NCBI GenBank assembly: GCA_020027345.1
Contig: JAHRAH010000049.1
Coordinates: 1 to 34,324, forward strand
From: Gammaproteobacteria bacterium
Lineage (GTDB): Bacteria > Pseudomonadota > Gammaproteobacteria > Tethybacterales > Persebacteraceae
Direction of reading: 5' to 3'
Length of the DNA stretch: 34,324 bases
Shown: positions 25,171-32,858 of the stretch, piece by piece
Position numbering within the stretch: the stretch's first letter is position 1
Layout: each line of letters starts with the position of its first letter
Made by a program: the position numbers and the translations under genes
The notes under the pieces: generated by a model
Databases searched by the model: none
The model's input: only the letters and a program-made list of their open reading frames with translations
What the model was told of the DNA's origin: nothing

Positions 25171-26099
25171 AACCCGCCGCCTTCCTTGCCGCCGACGCCC
25201 GCCGCGTGTTCGCCCTGCTTTTCGCCGCCGCCCGGCGGAGCGCCGCCCATGTCGTCGGCGAGTTCCGCCTTGCCCATAATGTCCTCTTCCATCTCCCAGA
25301 TGAGAGTCAGAATCTCCTCGCGCTTTTCGGTGAACTCGTCCGTCACCTTGATGTCGCGCAAACTTTCCGCCAGCCCCCGCCGCGCAAACGGCAGCCGGTA
25401 TTCCTTGTGAATCCGCCCCGGGCGCGGCGCCATCACAAAAACGCGCTCGCCCAGAAAAAGCGCCTCCTCCACGCTGTGCGTTATCAGCGCGATGGTCTTG
25501 CCGGTCTCGTTCCAGATTTTGAGAATCAGCCCCTGCATTTTCTCGCGCGTCAGCGCGTCCAGCGCGCCCAGCGGCTCGTCCATCAGAATCAAATCCGGCT
25601 CGTTCGCAAGGCAGCGCGCCAAAGCCACCCGCTGCTGCATCCCCCCGGACAACTCATAAATCGCCTTTTCGCCGAAGCCCTTCAAGCCCACCGTCTGCAG
25701 ATAACGCTCCACGACTCCGTTTATCTCGCGTTGCGCGACGCCCTTCATTTTCGGCCCGAAGCCGATGTTCTCCGCCACCGTCATCCACTCAAAGAGCGCG
25801 CCCTGCTGAAAAACCATCCCCCGTTCGGGTCCGGGGCCGGTGATGAGTTTGTCCACTTTCGCGCGGTCGGGGCCGGGGCCCGAAATCTCCCCGGCGCCGA
25901 ACACCGCCTTGCCCGAAGTCGGAGACAGAAATCCGGCGACGATGTTCAGCAGCGTCGTTTTGCCGCAACCGGAAGGGCCCAATACCGTGAGAATCTCCCC
26001 CGGCTTGAGGTCAAAGGTCACATCCTTAAGCGCCTCCACCTCGCCGCCGCCGGGGAGTTGATAAATCATCCCCACGCGGTCAATGGTCAGTCCCGGCAT
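25167..26099 (-). CDS. tauB: Taurine ABC transporter ATP-binding protein TauB
   Basis: A 310-residue ATPase with Walker A GPSGCGKT (41-48), Q-loop VFQQ (96-99), signature LSGGMQQR (150-157), Walker B LILMDEP (170-176) and the switch His in LITHSVEEA. Two departures from typical TauB are visible. An insertion of about 16 residues before the Q-loop repeats GPGPDR as GPGPER (75-93), and a Gly/Glu-rich low-complexity tail follows about residue 277. ATG at 26099 has a good AGGAG site; the open frame upstream to 26174 is rejected. tauA lies 43 bases upstream. Confidence 0.93.
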   Translation of the reverse strand: MPGLTIDRVGMIYQLPGGGEVEALKDVTFDLKPGEILTVLGPSGCGKTTLLNIVAGFLSPTSGKAVFGAGEISGPGPDRAKVDKLITGPGPERGMVFQQGALFEWMTVAENIGFGPKMKGVAQREINGVVERYLQTVGLKGFGEKAIYELSGGMQQRVALARCLANEPDLILMDEPLGALDALTREKMQGLILKIWNETGKTIALITHSVEEALFLGERVFVMAPRPGRIHKEYRLPFARRGLAESLRDIKVTDEFTEKREEILTLIWEMEEDIMGKAELADDMGGAPPGGGEKQGEHAAGVGGKEGGGL

Positions 26100-26142
26100 T
26101 GCGCCGCTCCTTTCCCCTCTCAGACGGTTGCGCCCGCCGCCG

Positions 26143-27168
26143 TTACTTGACCTGCTCCAAATACGAAGTATCAATCACGGTGCCGTAGTCGGCAAGCGCC
26201 TTCGGCATCACGCCCTGCTCCACGAAGAAATCAGCGGCTTTTTTGGTGAATTCCTGCACCTTGCCGCCCATCCACGCCGGGGAGAGTTGCGCGCCTTTGG
26301 AGGGAAAGGAGAAAGTCCCCTGCGCGCCCAAATAGTTTTTGACGCCGTCCTCGTCCATTCCCGCCGCTTTGGCGAGTTTCCCCCAGTATTTGTTCTTGTC
26401 GCCGCCGAATTTGGTGTTCCAATCCTCGGTGCCTTGCAGAAACTTCACCAACTGCCCGGAGTTGTTCTTGGCGAAGTCGTCCGTCACCGAGATGACATCA
26501 AAGGTGAAAATGCCAATGTTCTCCTGCTGCGAGCCGGTCATGATGACCTGCCCCTGCGCCTTCATCTTGTCCAGCGGGCCGCCGAAAGCGCAGCCGACAT
26601 CAACCTGCCCGGTGAGGAACGCCGCCGCAGCGTCGTTGCCGCCGCTGACGGGGACGATGCTCACATCGCTCGCGCTCAGCCCGTAGTAGGCGAGCGTTTT
26701 CAGCAGTTTGAAGTGCGTAACATTGCCGACCGGCGTGGCGATTTTCTTGCCTTTCAGCGAAGCCGCCGTGCTCGCCGCCGTGCTGCGGTCCAGCGCCGAC
26801 TTTTTGTGGACGACGCAATTGTCCGCCTCGGCGTAGGCGACGGCGATGCCGACCATCTTAATCGGCAGCCCCTTGCTCGCGGCGACGATGAACGGTATCA
26901 GCCCCTGCGAATAGGAAATGTCAATGCTGCCGCCCGCCATCGCGGTGGACATATCGTTGCCGCTGCCGAAGGACTTCCAGTTGACTTCGGCGCCCAGGTC
27001 CTTGTCAAAGGTCTTCTCCACCTGCCCGATTTGGTTCGGCGTCGGCCACTCCAAGAAGTAGGCGACATTGACCTCGTCGGCGGCTTGGGCGACCGCGGCA
27101 AGCGGCGCCGAGCAAGCAACGGCAAGCGCGGCGGCGGCGCGGATGATGTGATTCAGCGGTTGTTTCAT
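26143..27168 (-). CDS. tauA: Taurine ABC transporter substrate-binding protein TauA
   Basis: A 341-residue periplasmic binding protein with a cleavable signal (about 1-29, ending AAVAQA). The mature start VNVAYFLEWPTPNQ and the block ISYSQGLIPFIVAASKG are characteristic of the TauA type common in marine and alphaproteobacterial taurine operons. DNCVVHKKSAL, PVGNVTHFKLLKTLAYYG and VDVGCAFGGPLDKMK are further family blocks. It would capture taurine and pass it to TauBC. The ATG at 27168 follows a GGGAGAA site, and a promoter with a perfect TTGACA -35 lies just upstream. With xsc nearby, taurine as a carbon, nitrogen or sulfur source is the simplest reading. Confidence 0.92.
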   Translation of the reverse strand: MKQPLNHIIRAAAALAVACSAPLAAVAQAADEVNVAYFLEWPTPNQIGQVEKTFDKDLGAEVNWKSFGSGNDMSTAMAGGSIDISYSQGLIPFIVAASKGLPIKMVGIAVAYAEADNCVVHKKSALDRSTAASTAASLKGKKIATPVGNVTHFKLLKTLAYYGLSASDVSIVPVSGGNDAAAAFLTGQVDVGCAFGGPLDKMKAQGQVIMTGSQQENIGIFTFDVISVTDDFAKNNSGQLVKFLQGTEDWNTKFGGDKNKYWGKLAKAAGMDEDGVKNYLGAQGTFSFPSKGAQLSPAWMGGKVQEFTKKAADFFVEQGVMPKALADYGTVIDTSYLEQVK

Positions 27169-27215
27169 TGTGATTCTCCCCTCGGAAAACTCCCGGGCAA
27201 TCCCCGGCAAACCCT

Positions 27216-27244
27216 TAATTACCACAAAAAACCCCAATTGTCAA
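27216..27244 (-). promoter_or_regulatory. Promoter of the tauABC operon
   Basis: Minus strand: TTGACA at 27244-27239, a 17-bp spacer, then TAATTA at 27221-27216 (weak -10; GGTAAT two bases closer is an alternative). An A/T tract of about 13 bases lies immediately upstream of the -35, like an UP element. Leader to the tauA ATG is about 40 bases. Confidence 0.5.
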
Positions 27245-27311
27245 AATTTTTTTTTGCCCTCCTTTTTGCCTCCTTTTCGCCCCCCTGCCCTGCCCGCCAT
27301 TTTTATTAACT

Positions 27312-27551
27312 CCCCCCCGCCGTTTGCGGGGGGGTCCGTAAAAGTCAACCCCCCCCCCATCTCCGATGGGGGGGGTTGGGGGGGGGAAACCACAAATCCC
27401 GCCGACGCGAATTCCCCCCCCACACCCCCCCCATCAAAGATGGGGGGGGAGTTAAAGGCCGACAGTAACGGTCACCCTCCCACCCCGGAGCATTCCCCGC
27501 CGACTTCGTCGTCGGGGAATGCTCCGACCCCCCCCCGCAAGCGGCGGGGGG
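27312..27551. repeat. Cluster of C/G homopolymer hairpins in the divergent tauA / amino-acid-transporter region
   Basis: In the 481 bases between tauA and the binding-protein gene several hairpins follow one another: C7/G7 around GCCGTTTGC (27312-27334), C10-ATCTCCGAT-G8 (27349-27375) followed by a G9 run (27378-27386), C8-ATCAAAGAT-G8 (27425-27449), a perfect-looking 14-bp stem CGGAGCATTCCCCG with loop (27486-27526), and C9/G6 around GCAAGCGGC (27528-27551). The CCATCTCCGATGG unit recurs at 30940-30975, so these are copies of a second dispersed repeat family. No gene is seen here. Confidence 0.75.
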
Positions 27552-27573
27552 TATGGTTAATTCGCAAGCGAGT

Positions 27574-27601
27574 TTGCATAGCGGCGCGTTTGTGGTATAA
27601 G
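27574..27601 (+). promoter_or_regulatory. Putative promoter of the amino-acid ABC operon
   Basis: TTGCAT (27574-27579) and TATAAG (27596-27601) are separated by 16 bp, about 48 bases before the ATG at 27650. The -10 is good (5 of 6); the -35 is weak. AAGAGGA lies 8-14 bases before the start as ribosome site. Confidence 0.4.
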
Positions 27602-27649
27602 TTTGACCCCGCGCCGCCCGGCGCAACAAGAACGAAAGAGGAACCCCGA

Positions 27650-28483
27650 ATGAACAAAACGACCGCAATCACCGTCGCCGCCGCTTTCGCGCTGGCCTTT
27701 GCGCCGGCCGCCGCCGCCGCCGAATGCAAGAACGAAGTGTGGAACAAAGTGCAAAAGCGCGGCAAACTCGTCGTCGGCGTCAAGCCCGACTACAAACCGT
27801 GGGGCTACCGCAGCGAGAGCGGCGAACTCGTGGGGATGGAAATTGACCTCGCCAAAGACGCCGCCGCAAAAATGGGCGTGGAAGTGGAGCTCGTCCCCGT
27901 GCAGTCCTCCAACCGGATGCAGTTCTTGGAGCAGGGCAAGATCGACCTGATGATTGCGACGATGTCCGACCGCGCCGACCGCCGCAAAATCACCGGCATA
28001 GTCGGCCCCAATTACTACACTTCCGGCACCAACCTCCTCGCGCCGAAAGCGCTGAAACTGCGCGACTGGGAACAGTTGCGCGGCAAACCGGTTTGCGGCA
28101 AGCAGGGCGCCTTCTACAACCAAATCGTGGAGCAGCGTTACGGCGCGCAAGTGGTCGCCTTCACCGGCAACGCCGAAGCGAAACAGGCGCTGCGCGACAA
28201 AAAATGCATCGCATTCGTCTACGACGACAGCAGCATCGTCGCCGACCTCGCTTCCGGCGACTGGGGCGAATACGAAATGCCGATGGCGACCGAGGACGAC
28301 AATCCCTGGGCGCTTGCCGTCCCCCTCGCCGAGCGCGACTGCGTCTTCGGGCGGTTTATGTCCGGGATGATATACAACTGGCACCGCGACGGCACGCTGG
28401 CGGAGCTGGAAGAGAAATGGGGCATTCAGCCGACGACATTCCTGCGCGGGCAAAAAGAACGCTTCGCGGACTGGATTAAGTAA
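27650..28483 (+). CDS. Polar amino-acid ABC transporter substrate-binding protein
   Basis: A 277-residue family-3 solute-binding protein with signal peptide (1-24, ending AAAAA before ECKNEVW). It has the hallmark RGKLVVGVKPDYKPWGY (about 36-52), then GELVGMEIDLAKDAAAKMG and QGKIDLMIATMSDRADRRK, the last holding the Arg and Asp residues that clamp amino-acid carboxyl and amino groups. It shuttles a polar amino acid to the permeases encoded downstream. The ATG at 27650 is favoured by its ribosome site and signal peptide. Which amino acid is carried cannot be told; order and size resemble the Glt/Aap/Bzt systems. Confidence 0.9.
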   Translation: MNKTTAITVAAAFALAFAPAAAAAECKNEVWNKVQKRGKLVVGVKPDYKPWGYRSESGELVGMEIDLAKDAAAKMGVEVELVPVQSSNRMQFLEQGKIDLMIATMSDRADRRKITGIVGPNYYTSGTNLLAPKALKLRDWEQLRGKPVCGKQGAFYNQIVEQRYGAQVVAFTGNAEAKQALRDKKCIAFVYDDSSIVADLASGDWGEYEMPMATEDDNPWALAVPLAERDCVFGRFMSGMIYNWHRDGTLAELEEKWGIQPTTFLRGQKERFADWIK

Positions 28484-28546
28484 CGGCGCCCGCCTGCCGC
28501 GCATTTTGCGCCGGGCGCGGGTGCGGAGCGCGCGGCGGCGGCAACG

Positions 28547-29302
28547 GTGATTGACGCCGCCGCCGCCTTTTTCCGCCAACTGGCGGAGGAGTATCCCTCG
28601 TGGAACTTCATCTTCCTTTACGAAAAATCGCAATGGGAGAAAGTCGTCGGCGGCTTTTGGATGACGGTGAAACTCTCCGCTGTTTGCGTCGTGTTCAGCG
28701 TCGTCATCGGCGGCGTCGGCGCGGGGATGCAGCGCGCCAAAAACGCGGCGCTGCGCGCGGGCGTCGCCTCCTACATTCAGTTCTTCCGCAACACGCCGCC
28801 GTTTGTGCAGTTGCTCTTTTTTTATTTTGCGCTCGGGCAGTTTACGCCGACATACTCCCCCGACGGCTGGCTGGAAATACCGGTAATATCCAATGTCGGC
28901 TGGGCGGTCATTTCGCTTTCCTTTTTCGCCGGCGCGTTCAATGTGGAAATCTTTCGCGCCGGCGCCGAGGCGGTGCCGAAATCCACCGAAGAAGCGGCCG
29001 AGTCGCTGGGCTTTACGCGCCTGCAAACCTACGGTTATGTCGTTTTGCCGCTCGCCTTTCGCGCCTCGCTGCCGGCGCTCAACAACAACCTCGTCAATCT
29101 GGTAAAAACGACGACGCAGGCATTTGTTATCGCCGTGCCGGAACTGCTGTATCAGTCGCAAACGATTTGGAACGATTATCCTTCGGCGCAAAACCCGATG
29201 ATGCTCACGCTTTTTCTTTCGTATCTGGCGCTGGTTTCCGTCGTCATTTTGGGAATGAACAAGTGGGAGCGGACGATGCGCATTCCCGGTTACGGCGAAT
29301 GA
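28547..29302 (+). CDS. Amino-acid ABC transporter permease 1 (HisM/GltJ-like)
   Basis: A 251-residue permease starting at GTG 28547. It contains the HisMQ-type opener GGFWMTVKLSAVCVVFS, FFRNTPPFVQLLFFYFAL, FFAGAFNVEIFRAGAEAVP and the EAA loop EEAAESLGFTRLQTYGYVVLP that binds the ATPase. About five membrane segments are predicted. It lies 63 bases after the binding-protein gene, and its stop overlaps the start of the next permease (ATGA at 29299-29302), pointing to coupled synthesis of a heterodimeric channel. Confidence 0.92.
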   Translation: MIDAAAAFFRQLAEEYPSWNFIFLYEKSQWEKVVGGFWMTVKLSAVCVVFSVVIGGVGAGMQRAKNAALRAGVASYIQFFRNTPPFVQLLFFYFALGQFTPTYSPDGWLEIPVISNVGWAVISLSFFAGAFNVEIFRAGAEAVPKSTEEAAESLGFTRLQTYGYVVLPLAFRASLPALNNNLVNLVKTTTQAFVIAVPELLYQSQTIWNDYPSAQNPMMLTLFLSYLALVSVVILGMNKWERTMRIPGYGE

Positions 29303-30171
29303 AAATAAAACCGATGACGGTTATGCTGCCGTTTCGCATTGCGCGGGATGACGATGCCGGTTGCGGCGGGGGACTGTGCCGTCGCATTGCCGCGATGCCG
29401 CCGAAGACGGTGATACTCCTCGCATTCATCGTCGCCGCGCTTTTGGTTTTTTCCGCAACGGCGCAGGAAGAAAGCGGCGGCGGCAACAACGCATTCGCCG
29501 CGCTTTGGCGCTGGATGCCGTTTCTCCTGCTGCACGGTTTCGCGTTCACCATTCTCATCAGTTTTCTGACGATGATGCTGGGGACGGTGAGCGGCGTTCT
29601 CCTGGGCGTCGGGCAGTTCTCGCGCAACCGTCCCCTCGCAAAAGCGTGCTGGTTTGTCACGCAGGTGTTTCGCAATTCGCCGTGGCTGGTTTTGCTTTTT
29701 ATTGTTATGCTCTCGCTGCCTTTTGAGATTCGCATCGGCGAAAGCATCGTCCCCGTCCCCGATTGGCTGAAAGCCGTCTTCGGGCTGGCGCTGCCGGTGA
29801 TGGCGAACATTTCCGAAGTCGTGCGCGGCGCCGTCAATTCCGTCCCGACGGGGCAGTGGGAGGCGGCGGAAAGTTTGGCCTTCGGGCGCCGCCAAACTTT
29901 TTTCCAAATCATTCTGCCGCAGTGTTTTAAGCGGATGATACCGCCGTGGATGAATTGGTATGCAATTCTGACAATGGCGACGCCCATCGTTTCCATTCTC
30001 GGCGTGGAAGAAGTTCTCAATCTCGCGCGGCAGGCGATTGAAGCGGAAAACAACCGCCCCGAATTGCTGGTGCCGTTTTACGGTTTCGTGCTGCTTGTTT
30101 TTTTCGCCTACTGCTATCCCGTCGCCCGCCTCACCGTGCGCTTGGAACGGCGCTTTGCGGTAAACCTGTGA
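29299..30171 (+). CDS. Amino-acid ABC transporter permease 2 (HisQ/GltK-like)
   Basis: A 290-residue permease beginning at the ATG that overlaps the first permease's stop. The core has HGFAFTILISFLTMMLGTVSG, VFRNSPWLVLLFIVML, ANISEVVRGAVNSVP and the EAA loop WEAAESLAFGRRQTFFQIILP. It carries an N-terminal extension of about 33 residues and an extra hydrophobic segment (about 34-52) before the usual family start; a shorter start at ATG 29395 is possible. It partners permease 1. Confidence 0.9.
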   Translation: MKIKPMTVMLPFRIARDDDAGCGGGLCRRIAAMPPKTVILLAFIVAALLVFSATAQEESGGGNNAFAALWRWMPFLLLHGFAFTILISFLTMMLGTVSGVLLGVGQFSRNRPLAKACWFVTQVFRNSPWLVLLFIVMLSLPFEIRIGESIVPVPDWLKAVFGLALPVMANISEVVRGAVNSVPTGQWEAAESLAFGRRQTFFQIILPQCFKRMIPPWMNWYAILTMATPIVSILGVEEVLNLARQAIEAENNRPELLVPFYGFVLLVFFAYCYPVARLTVRLERRFAVNL

Positions 30172-30178
30172 GGAACAA

Positions 30179-30937
30179 ATGAACGCGAAAGTTTTGTGGA
30201 CGCCCGACATGCCGATGGTTTCCGCGAAGGATGTGCATAAATCCTTCGGCGAGCTGGAAGTGCTGCGCGGCGTTTCCATGGATGTGATGAAGGGCGAATG
30301 CGTCTGCATCATCGGTCCCTCCGGTTCGGGAAAGTCCACATTCATTCGCTGCATCAACGCGCTCAACGACATTCAGCGCGGCTCCATCACCGTGGAAGGA
30401 ATGCGGGTGGACGACCCCGCGCTGGACAAACTCGCGCTGCGCAAAAAAGTGGGGATGGTCTTCCAGCAGTATAATTTGTTCCCGCACAAAACCGCGCTGG
30501 AAAACATTATGATGGCGCCGCTCAAAGTCCTGCGGCAGGAAAAAGCCGAAGCCGAAAAGAACGCGCGCGCGCTCATAAAAAAAGTGCGCCTGCAGGGAAA
30601 GGAAAACAACTATCCCGGCGAACTCTCCGGCGGGCAGCAGCAGCGCGTCGCCATCGCCCGCTCGCTGGCGATGCGCCCCGATGTGATGCTCTTTGACGAA
30701 GTTACCGCCGCATTGGACCCGGAAACGGTGAAGGAAGTGCTGGCGGCCATACGCGAACTCGCGCACGAGGGAATGACATGCATTCTGGTAACGCACGAAA
30801 TGGGCTTCGCCCGCGAAGTCGCCAACCACATATATTTCACCGACCGCGGAATCATCGTGGAACACGCCCCCCCCGATGAATTCTTCACCCAGGCAAAAGA
30901 CCCCCGCACCCGCCAATTCCTCAGCCAAATTTTATAA
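30179..30937 (+). CDS. Amino-acid ABC transporter ATP-binding protein (GltL/HisP-like)
   Basis: A 252-residue ATPase of usual size. It has Walker A GPSGSGKST (46-54), Q-loop VFQQYNLFPH (94-103), signature LSGGQQQR (149-156), Walker B VMLFDE (169-174) followed by VTAALDPE, and switch His in LVTHEMGFA. It powers import by the two permeases encoded directly upstream. AGGA lies 5 bases before the ATG at 30179, and only 7 bases separate it from the preceding stop. It closes the operon; a C/G hairpin follows 3 bases after its stop. Confidence 0.95.
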   Translation: MNAKVLWTPDMPMVSAKDVHKSFGELEVLRGVSMDVMKGECVCIIGPSGSGKSTFIRCINALNDIQRGSITVEGMRVDDPALDKLALRKKVGMVFQQYNLFPHKTALENIMMAPLKVLRQEKAEAEKNARALIKKVRLQGKENNYPGELSGGQQQRVAIARSLAMRPDVMLFDEVTAALDPETVKEVLAAIRELAHEGMTCILVTHEMGFAREVANHIYFTDRGIIVEHAPPDEFFTQAKDPRTRQFLSQIL

Positions 30938-30939
30938 TT

Positions 30940-30975
30940 CCCCCCTCCATCTCCGATGGGGGGACTGGGGGGTAA
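30940..30975. repeat. C/G hairpin repeat, possible terminator of the amino-acid ABC operon
   Basis: CCCCCCTCCATC and GATGGGGGG pair around TCC, followed by ACTGGGGGG. It is the same unit as in 27349-27386 and lies immediately after the ATPase stop, where it could stop transcription. There is no run of T residues after it. Confidence 0.6.
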
Positions 30976-30996
30976 TCCGGCAAATCAACCACTATT

Positions 30997-31180
30997 GCGT
31001 CATTCCCGCACTCCCCCAAAAAAGCGGGAATCATTCCGCGTCATTCCCGCACTCCTCCAAAAGGCGGGAATCCAGCGAATTACCCCCCTCGCGTCATTCC
31101 CGCACTCCCCCAAAAAGGCGGGAATCCAGCAAATTGCGTCATTCCCGCACTCCCCCAAAAAAGCGGGAATCCAGCGAATT
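30997..31180. repeat. Array of four palindromic repeats upstream of the GIY-YIG gene
   Basis: Four near-identical units, GCGTCATTCCCGCACTCC then YCCAAAAAGGCGGGAATC, begin at 30997, 31038, 31091 and 31136. TTCCCGC pairs with GCGGGAA to form a hairpin in each unit. Units are 40-45 bp, joined directly or by up to about 10 bases. The last ends 20 bases before the GIY-YIG ATG. Confidence 0.85.
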
Positions 31181-31182
31181 TT

Positions 31183-31193
31183 TAGAATACAAT
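31183..31193 (+). promoter_or_regulatory. Overlapping -10 boxes for the GIY-YIG gene
   Basis: TAGAAT (31183-31188) and TACAAT (31188-31193) overlap. TACAAT ends 6 bases before the ATG at 31200, so transcription from it would start at the start codon; the TAGAAT box would allow a leader of about 5 bases. No ribosome site lies before the ATG. Confidence 0.4.
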
Positions 31194-31199
31194 AACCAA

Positions 31200-31493
31200 A
31201 TGCGCGAGGGACAGCCGGCGGTTTACATAATGGCGAGCGGGCGCAACGGCACCTTGTATACCGGCGTAACAAGCGATTTGCCCCGGCGGGTCTGGCAGCA
31301 CAAAAACGGCGAAACCGGCGGCTTTGTGCAAAAACACGGAATTAAAATACTCGTGCATTACGAGTTGTTTGATTATATGCCCGCCGCCATTGAACGCGAA
31401 AAACGGATAAAAAAATGGCGCCGGCAATGGAAAGTCCGGCTTATAGAAAAAAACAATCCCCATTGGCTGGACTTGTACGGCGGGATTGTTTAA
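31200..31493 (+). CDS. GIY-YIG nuclease family protein (UPF0213/YhbQ-like)
   Basis: A 97-residue single-domain GIY-YIG protein. The signature is VYIMASGRNGTLYTGVTSDL (8-27), with the two Tyr and the Gly of the fold, followed by RRVWQHKNG (Arg30) and the helix IEREKRIKKWRR carrying the metal-binding Glu. The end NPHWLDLY is typical of the small bacterial UPF0213 group, whose members are thought to be structure-specific DNA nucleases. I chose ATG at 31200; the open frame upstream only translates the palindromic repeats. The gene is enclosed by arrays of the same palindrome on both sides and is not part of an operon. Confidence 0.92.
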   Translation: MREGQPAVYIMASGRNGTLYTGVTSDLPRRVWQHKNGETGGFVQKHGIKILVHYELFDYMPAAIEREKRIKKWRRQWKVRLIEKNNPHWLDLYGGIV

Positions 31494-31499
31494 GCACCA

Positions 31500-31829
31500 T
31501 TCCCGCGCTTCTTTAATTTGCTGGATTCCCGCCTCTGGAAAAAATGCGGGAATGACGCAGGGAGGATTCCCGCCCCCCGAAAATGCAGGAATCCCCTTAA
31601 CGCGCCATTCCCGCACCCCTCCAAAAAGGCGGGAATCCAGCAAATTGCGTCATTCCCGCACTCCTCCAAAAGGCGGGAATCCAGCAAATCAAACCCCCTT
31701 GCGTCATTCCCGCACCCGACGCCATCCCCGCATTGCGTCATTCCCGCACTCCACCAAAAAGGCGGGAATCATTCCGCGTCATTCCCGCACTCCCCCAAAA
31801 AGGCGGGAATCCAGCGAATTAACACTCTT
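31500..31829. repeat. Palindrome array downstream of the GIY-YIG gene
   Basis: This stretch is almost wholly palindrome units: one inverted copy (31516-31559), a variant inverted copy (31562-31596), then direct copies starting at about 31603, 31647, 31701 (partial), 31735 and 31776. Within the partial copy, CCCGCACCCGACGCCATCCC (about 31709-31728) duplicates the 3' end of the decayed gene at 31895-32596. No functional gene is seen between 31494 and 31894. Confidence 0.8.
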
Positions 31830-31929
31830 GCGTCATTCCCGCACTCCTCCAAAAAGGCGGGAATCCAGCAAATCAAACAACCGCCACAACAACCGTGACC
31901 ACTATCCGAACCCAAAACGGCACACGCTT
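31830..31929. repeat. 100-bp direct repeat, copy A
   Basis: Identical to 32759-32858 except for one base by eye. It consists of one palindrome unit plus about 55 bp that includes GTGACCACTATCCGAACCCA, the 5' end of the decayed open frame at 31895. Confidence 0.85.
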
Positions 31930-32596
31930 GCTCACTATCTACAACTACTCCCCACACGCCAGCCGCTATAACCCGCAGTGCATACCAGCCCATCCAACCG
32001 AGTATCCCCGGAACAACACCCACAATTACAACACCCCCCATTCGCAATTAACACCGGAATCGCTTCCGTGCGCCCCCCGCTTTTCTTTAAGCGCCTGCAA
32101 CCCGAGCGAAATTGGTTTGACACCGCGACCTCCTTAGGCGTGTGGCACTCGTGGAAGGAATTTGCCGTCTACTACGAAAACGCCCGCCGCTGGAATCTTA
32201 TGTCCCCCGAGTGGTTGCGCTTCCGGGAATGGTTTCTAACTTACTTACTGCCGATGGCGGTGGAACCCCGGCAGATTTGTCACCCCGACGAACCCGACCG
32301 GCGATGTAAATGGCGACGAAATGTGCGCCCTCTGCTTTGCCGCCTTTGACAGGGCAGGATACTTTACCGGCGATTCCCAAATCGGCGAACCCCCCGACTG
32401 GTGCCAATACGGCGTAACCCCCGAAGGCAACTGGGCCGCCCTCTGCTTTAATCCATTTTCTGTCATTCCCGCATTCTCCAAAAAGCGGGAATCCAGCAAA
32501 TTCCACCGCTGCGACTCCTGCAACGACGGAATCCTCCGCTACTCCAACAACCCCAACCTCGCCATCATCCCCGCACCCGACGCCATCCCCGCATAG
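31895..32596 (+). pseudogene. Probable frameshifted gene of unknown function with Cys-pair motifs
   Basis: Coding-like sequence moves between frames. It begins at GTG 31895 (MTTIRTQNGTRLLTIYNY), continues in another frame (GVWHSWKEFAVYYENARRW and SPEWLRFREWFLTYL, about 32135-32250), then returns to the first frame with DVNGDEMCALCFAAFDRAGYF, PPDWCQYGVTPEGNWAALCF and FHRCDSCNDGILRYSNN, ending at TAG 32594-32596. The paired Cys residues (CALC, CDSC) suggest a zinc-binding module. A palindrome copy (32460-32502) sits in frame inside the last part. I do not recognise the family. It may be two or three unrelated short genes rather than one broken one. Confidence 0.4.
32460..32502. repeat. Single palindrome copy within coding-like sequence
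   Basis: TGTCATTCCCGCATTCTCCA then AAAAGCGGGAATCCAGCAAA matches the array unit. In the surrounding open frame it encodes SVIPAFSKKRESSKF without a stop, splitting a Cys-rich segment. Confidence 0.8.
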
Positions 32597-32758
32597 CGTC
32601 ATTCCCGCACTCCAAAATTAACCCTCTTGCGTCATTCCCGCACTCCTCCAAAAAGGCGGGAATGACGCAGGGGGGGGGGATTCCCGCCTCCGGAAAAAAT
32701 GCGGGAATGACGCAGGGGGGGGATTCCCGTCCCCCGAAAATGCGGGCATCCACTTAAA
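32597..32758. repeat. Palindrome copies after the decayed gene, mixed orientation
   Basis: Partial direct copy at about 32596-32617, direct copy at 32629-32668 ending in the inverted-type GGGAATGACGCAG, and two inverted copies at about 32678-32715 and 32722-32757 with G7-G9 runs. With the 100-bp repeat and the tail to 32942, this stretch of about 345 bases holds no intact gene. Confidence 0.75.
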
Positions 32759-32858
32759 GCGTCATTCCCGCACTCTTCCAAAAAGGCGGGAATCCAGCAA
32801 ATCAAACAACCGCCACAACAACCGTGACCACTATCCGAACCCAAAACGGCACACGCTT
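32759..32858. repeat. 100-bp direct repeat, copy B, fused to the end of the decayed gene
   Basis: Copy of 31830-31929 with one difference by eye. It is followed at 32866-32896 by GCCATCATTCCCGCCCCCGA and CGCCATCATTCCC, which match the 3' end of the decayed gene (32559-32590). So this is a second copy of that gene with the middle deleted. Confidence 0.8.

Noticed and set aside
27349-27386. Rho-independent terminators in the tauA upstream region
   Set aside because: The stems are strong, but no gene ends here on either strand and there are no T-tracts after the stems. They fit dispersed repeat copies better.
30997-31180. CRISPR array
   Set aside because: The units recur about every 45 bp, but they are joined to each other or by short similar linkers. 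There are no unique spacers of regular length, units occur in both orientations and scattered singly, and no cas gene is present.
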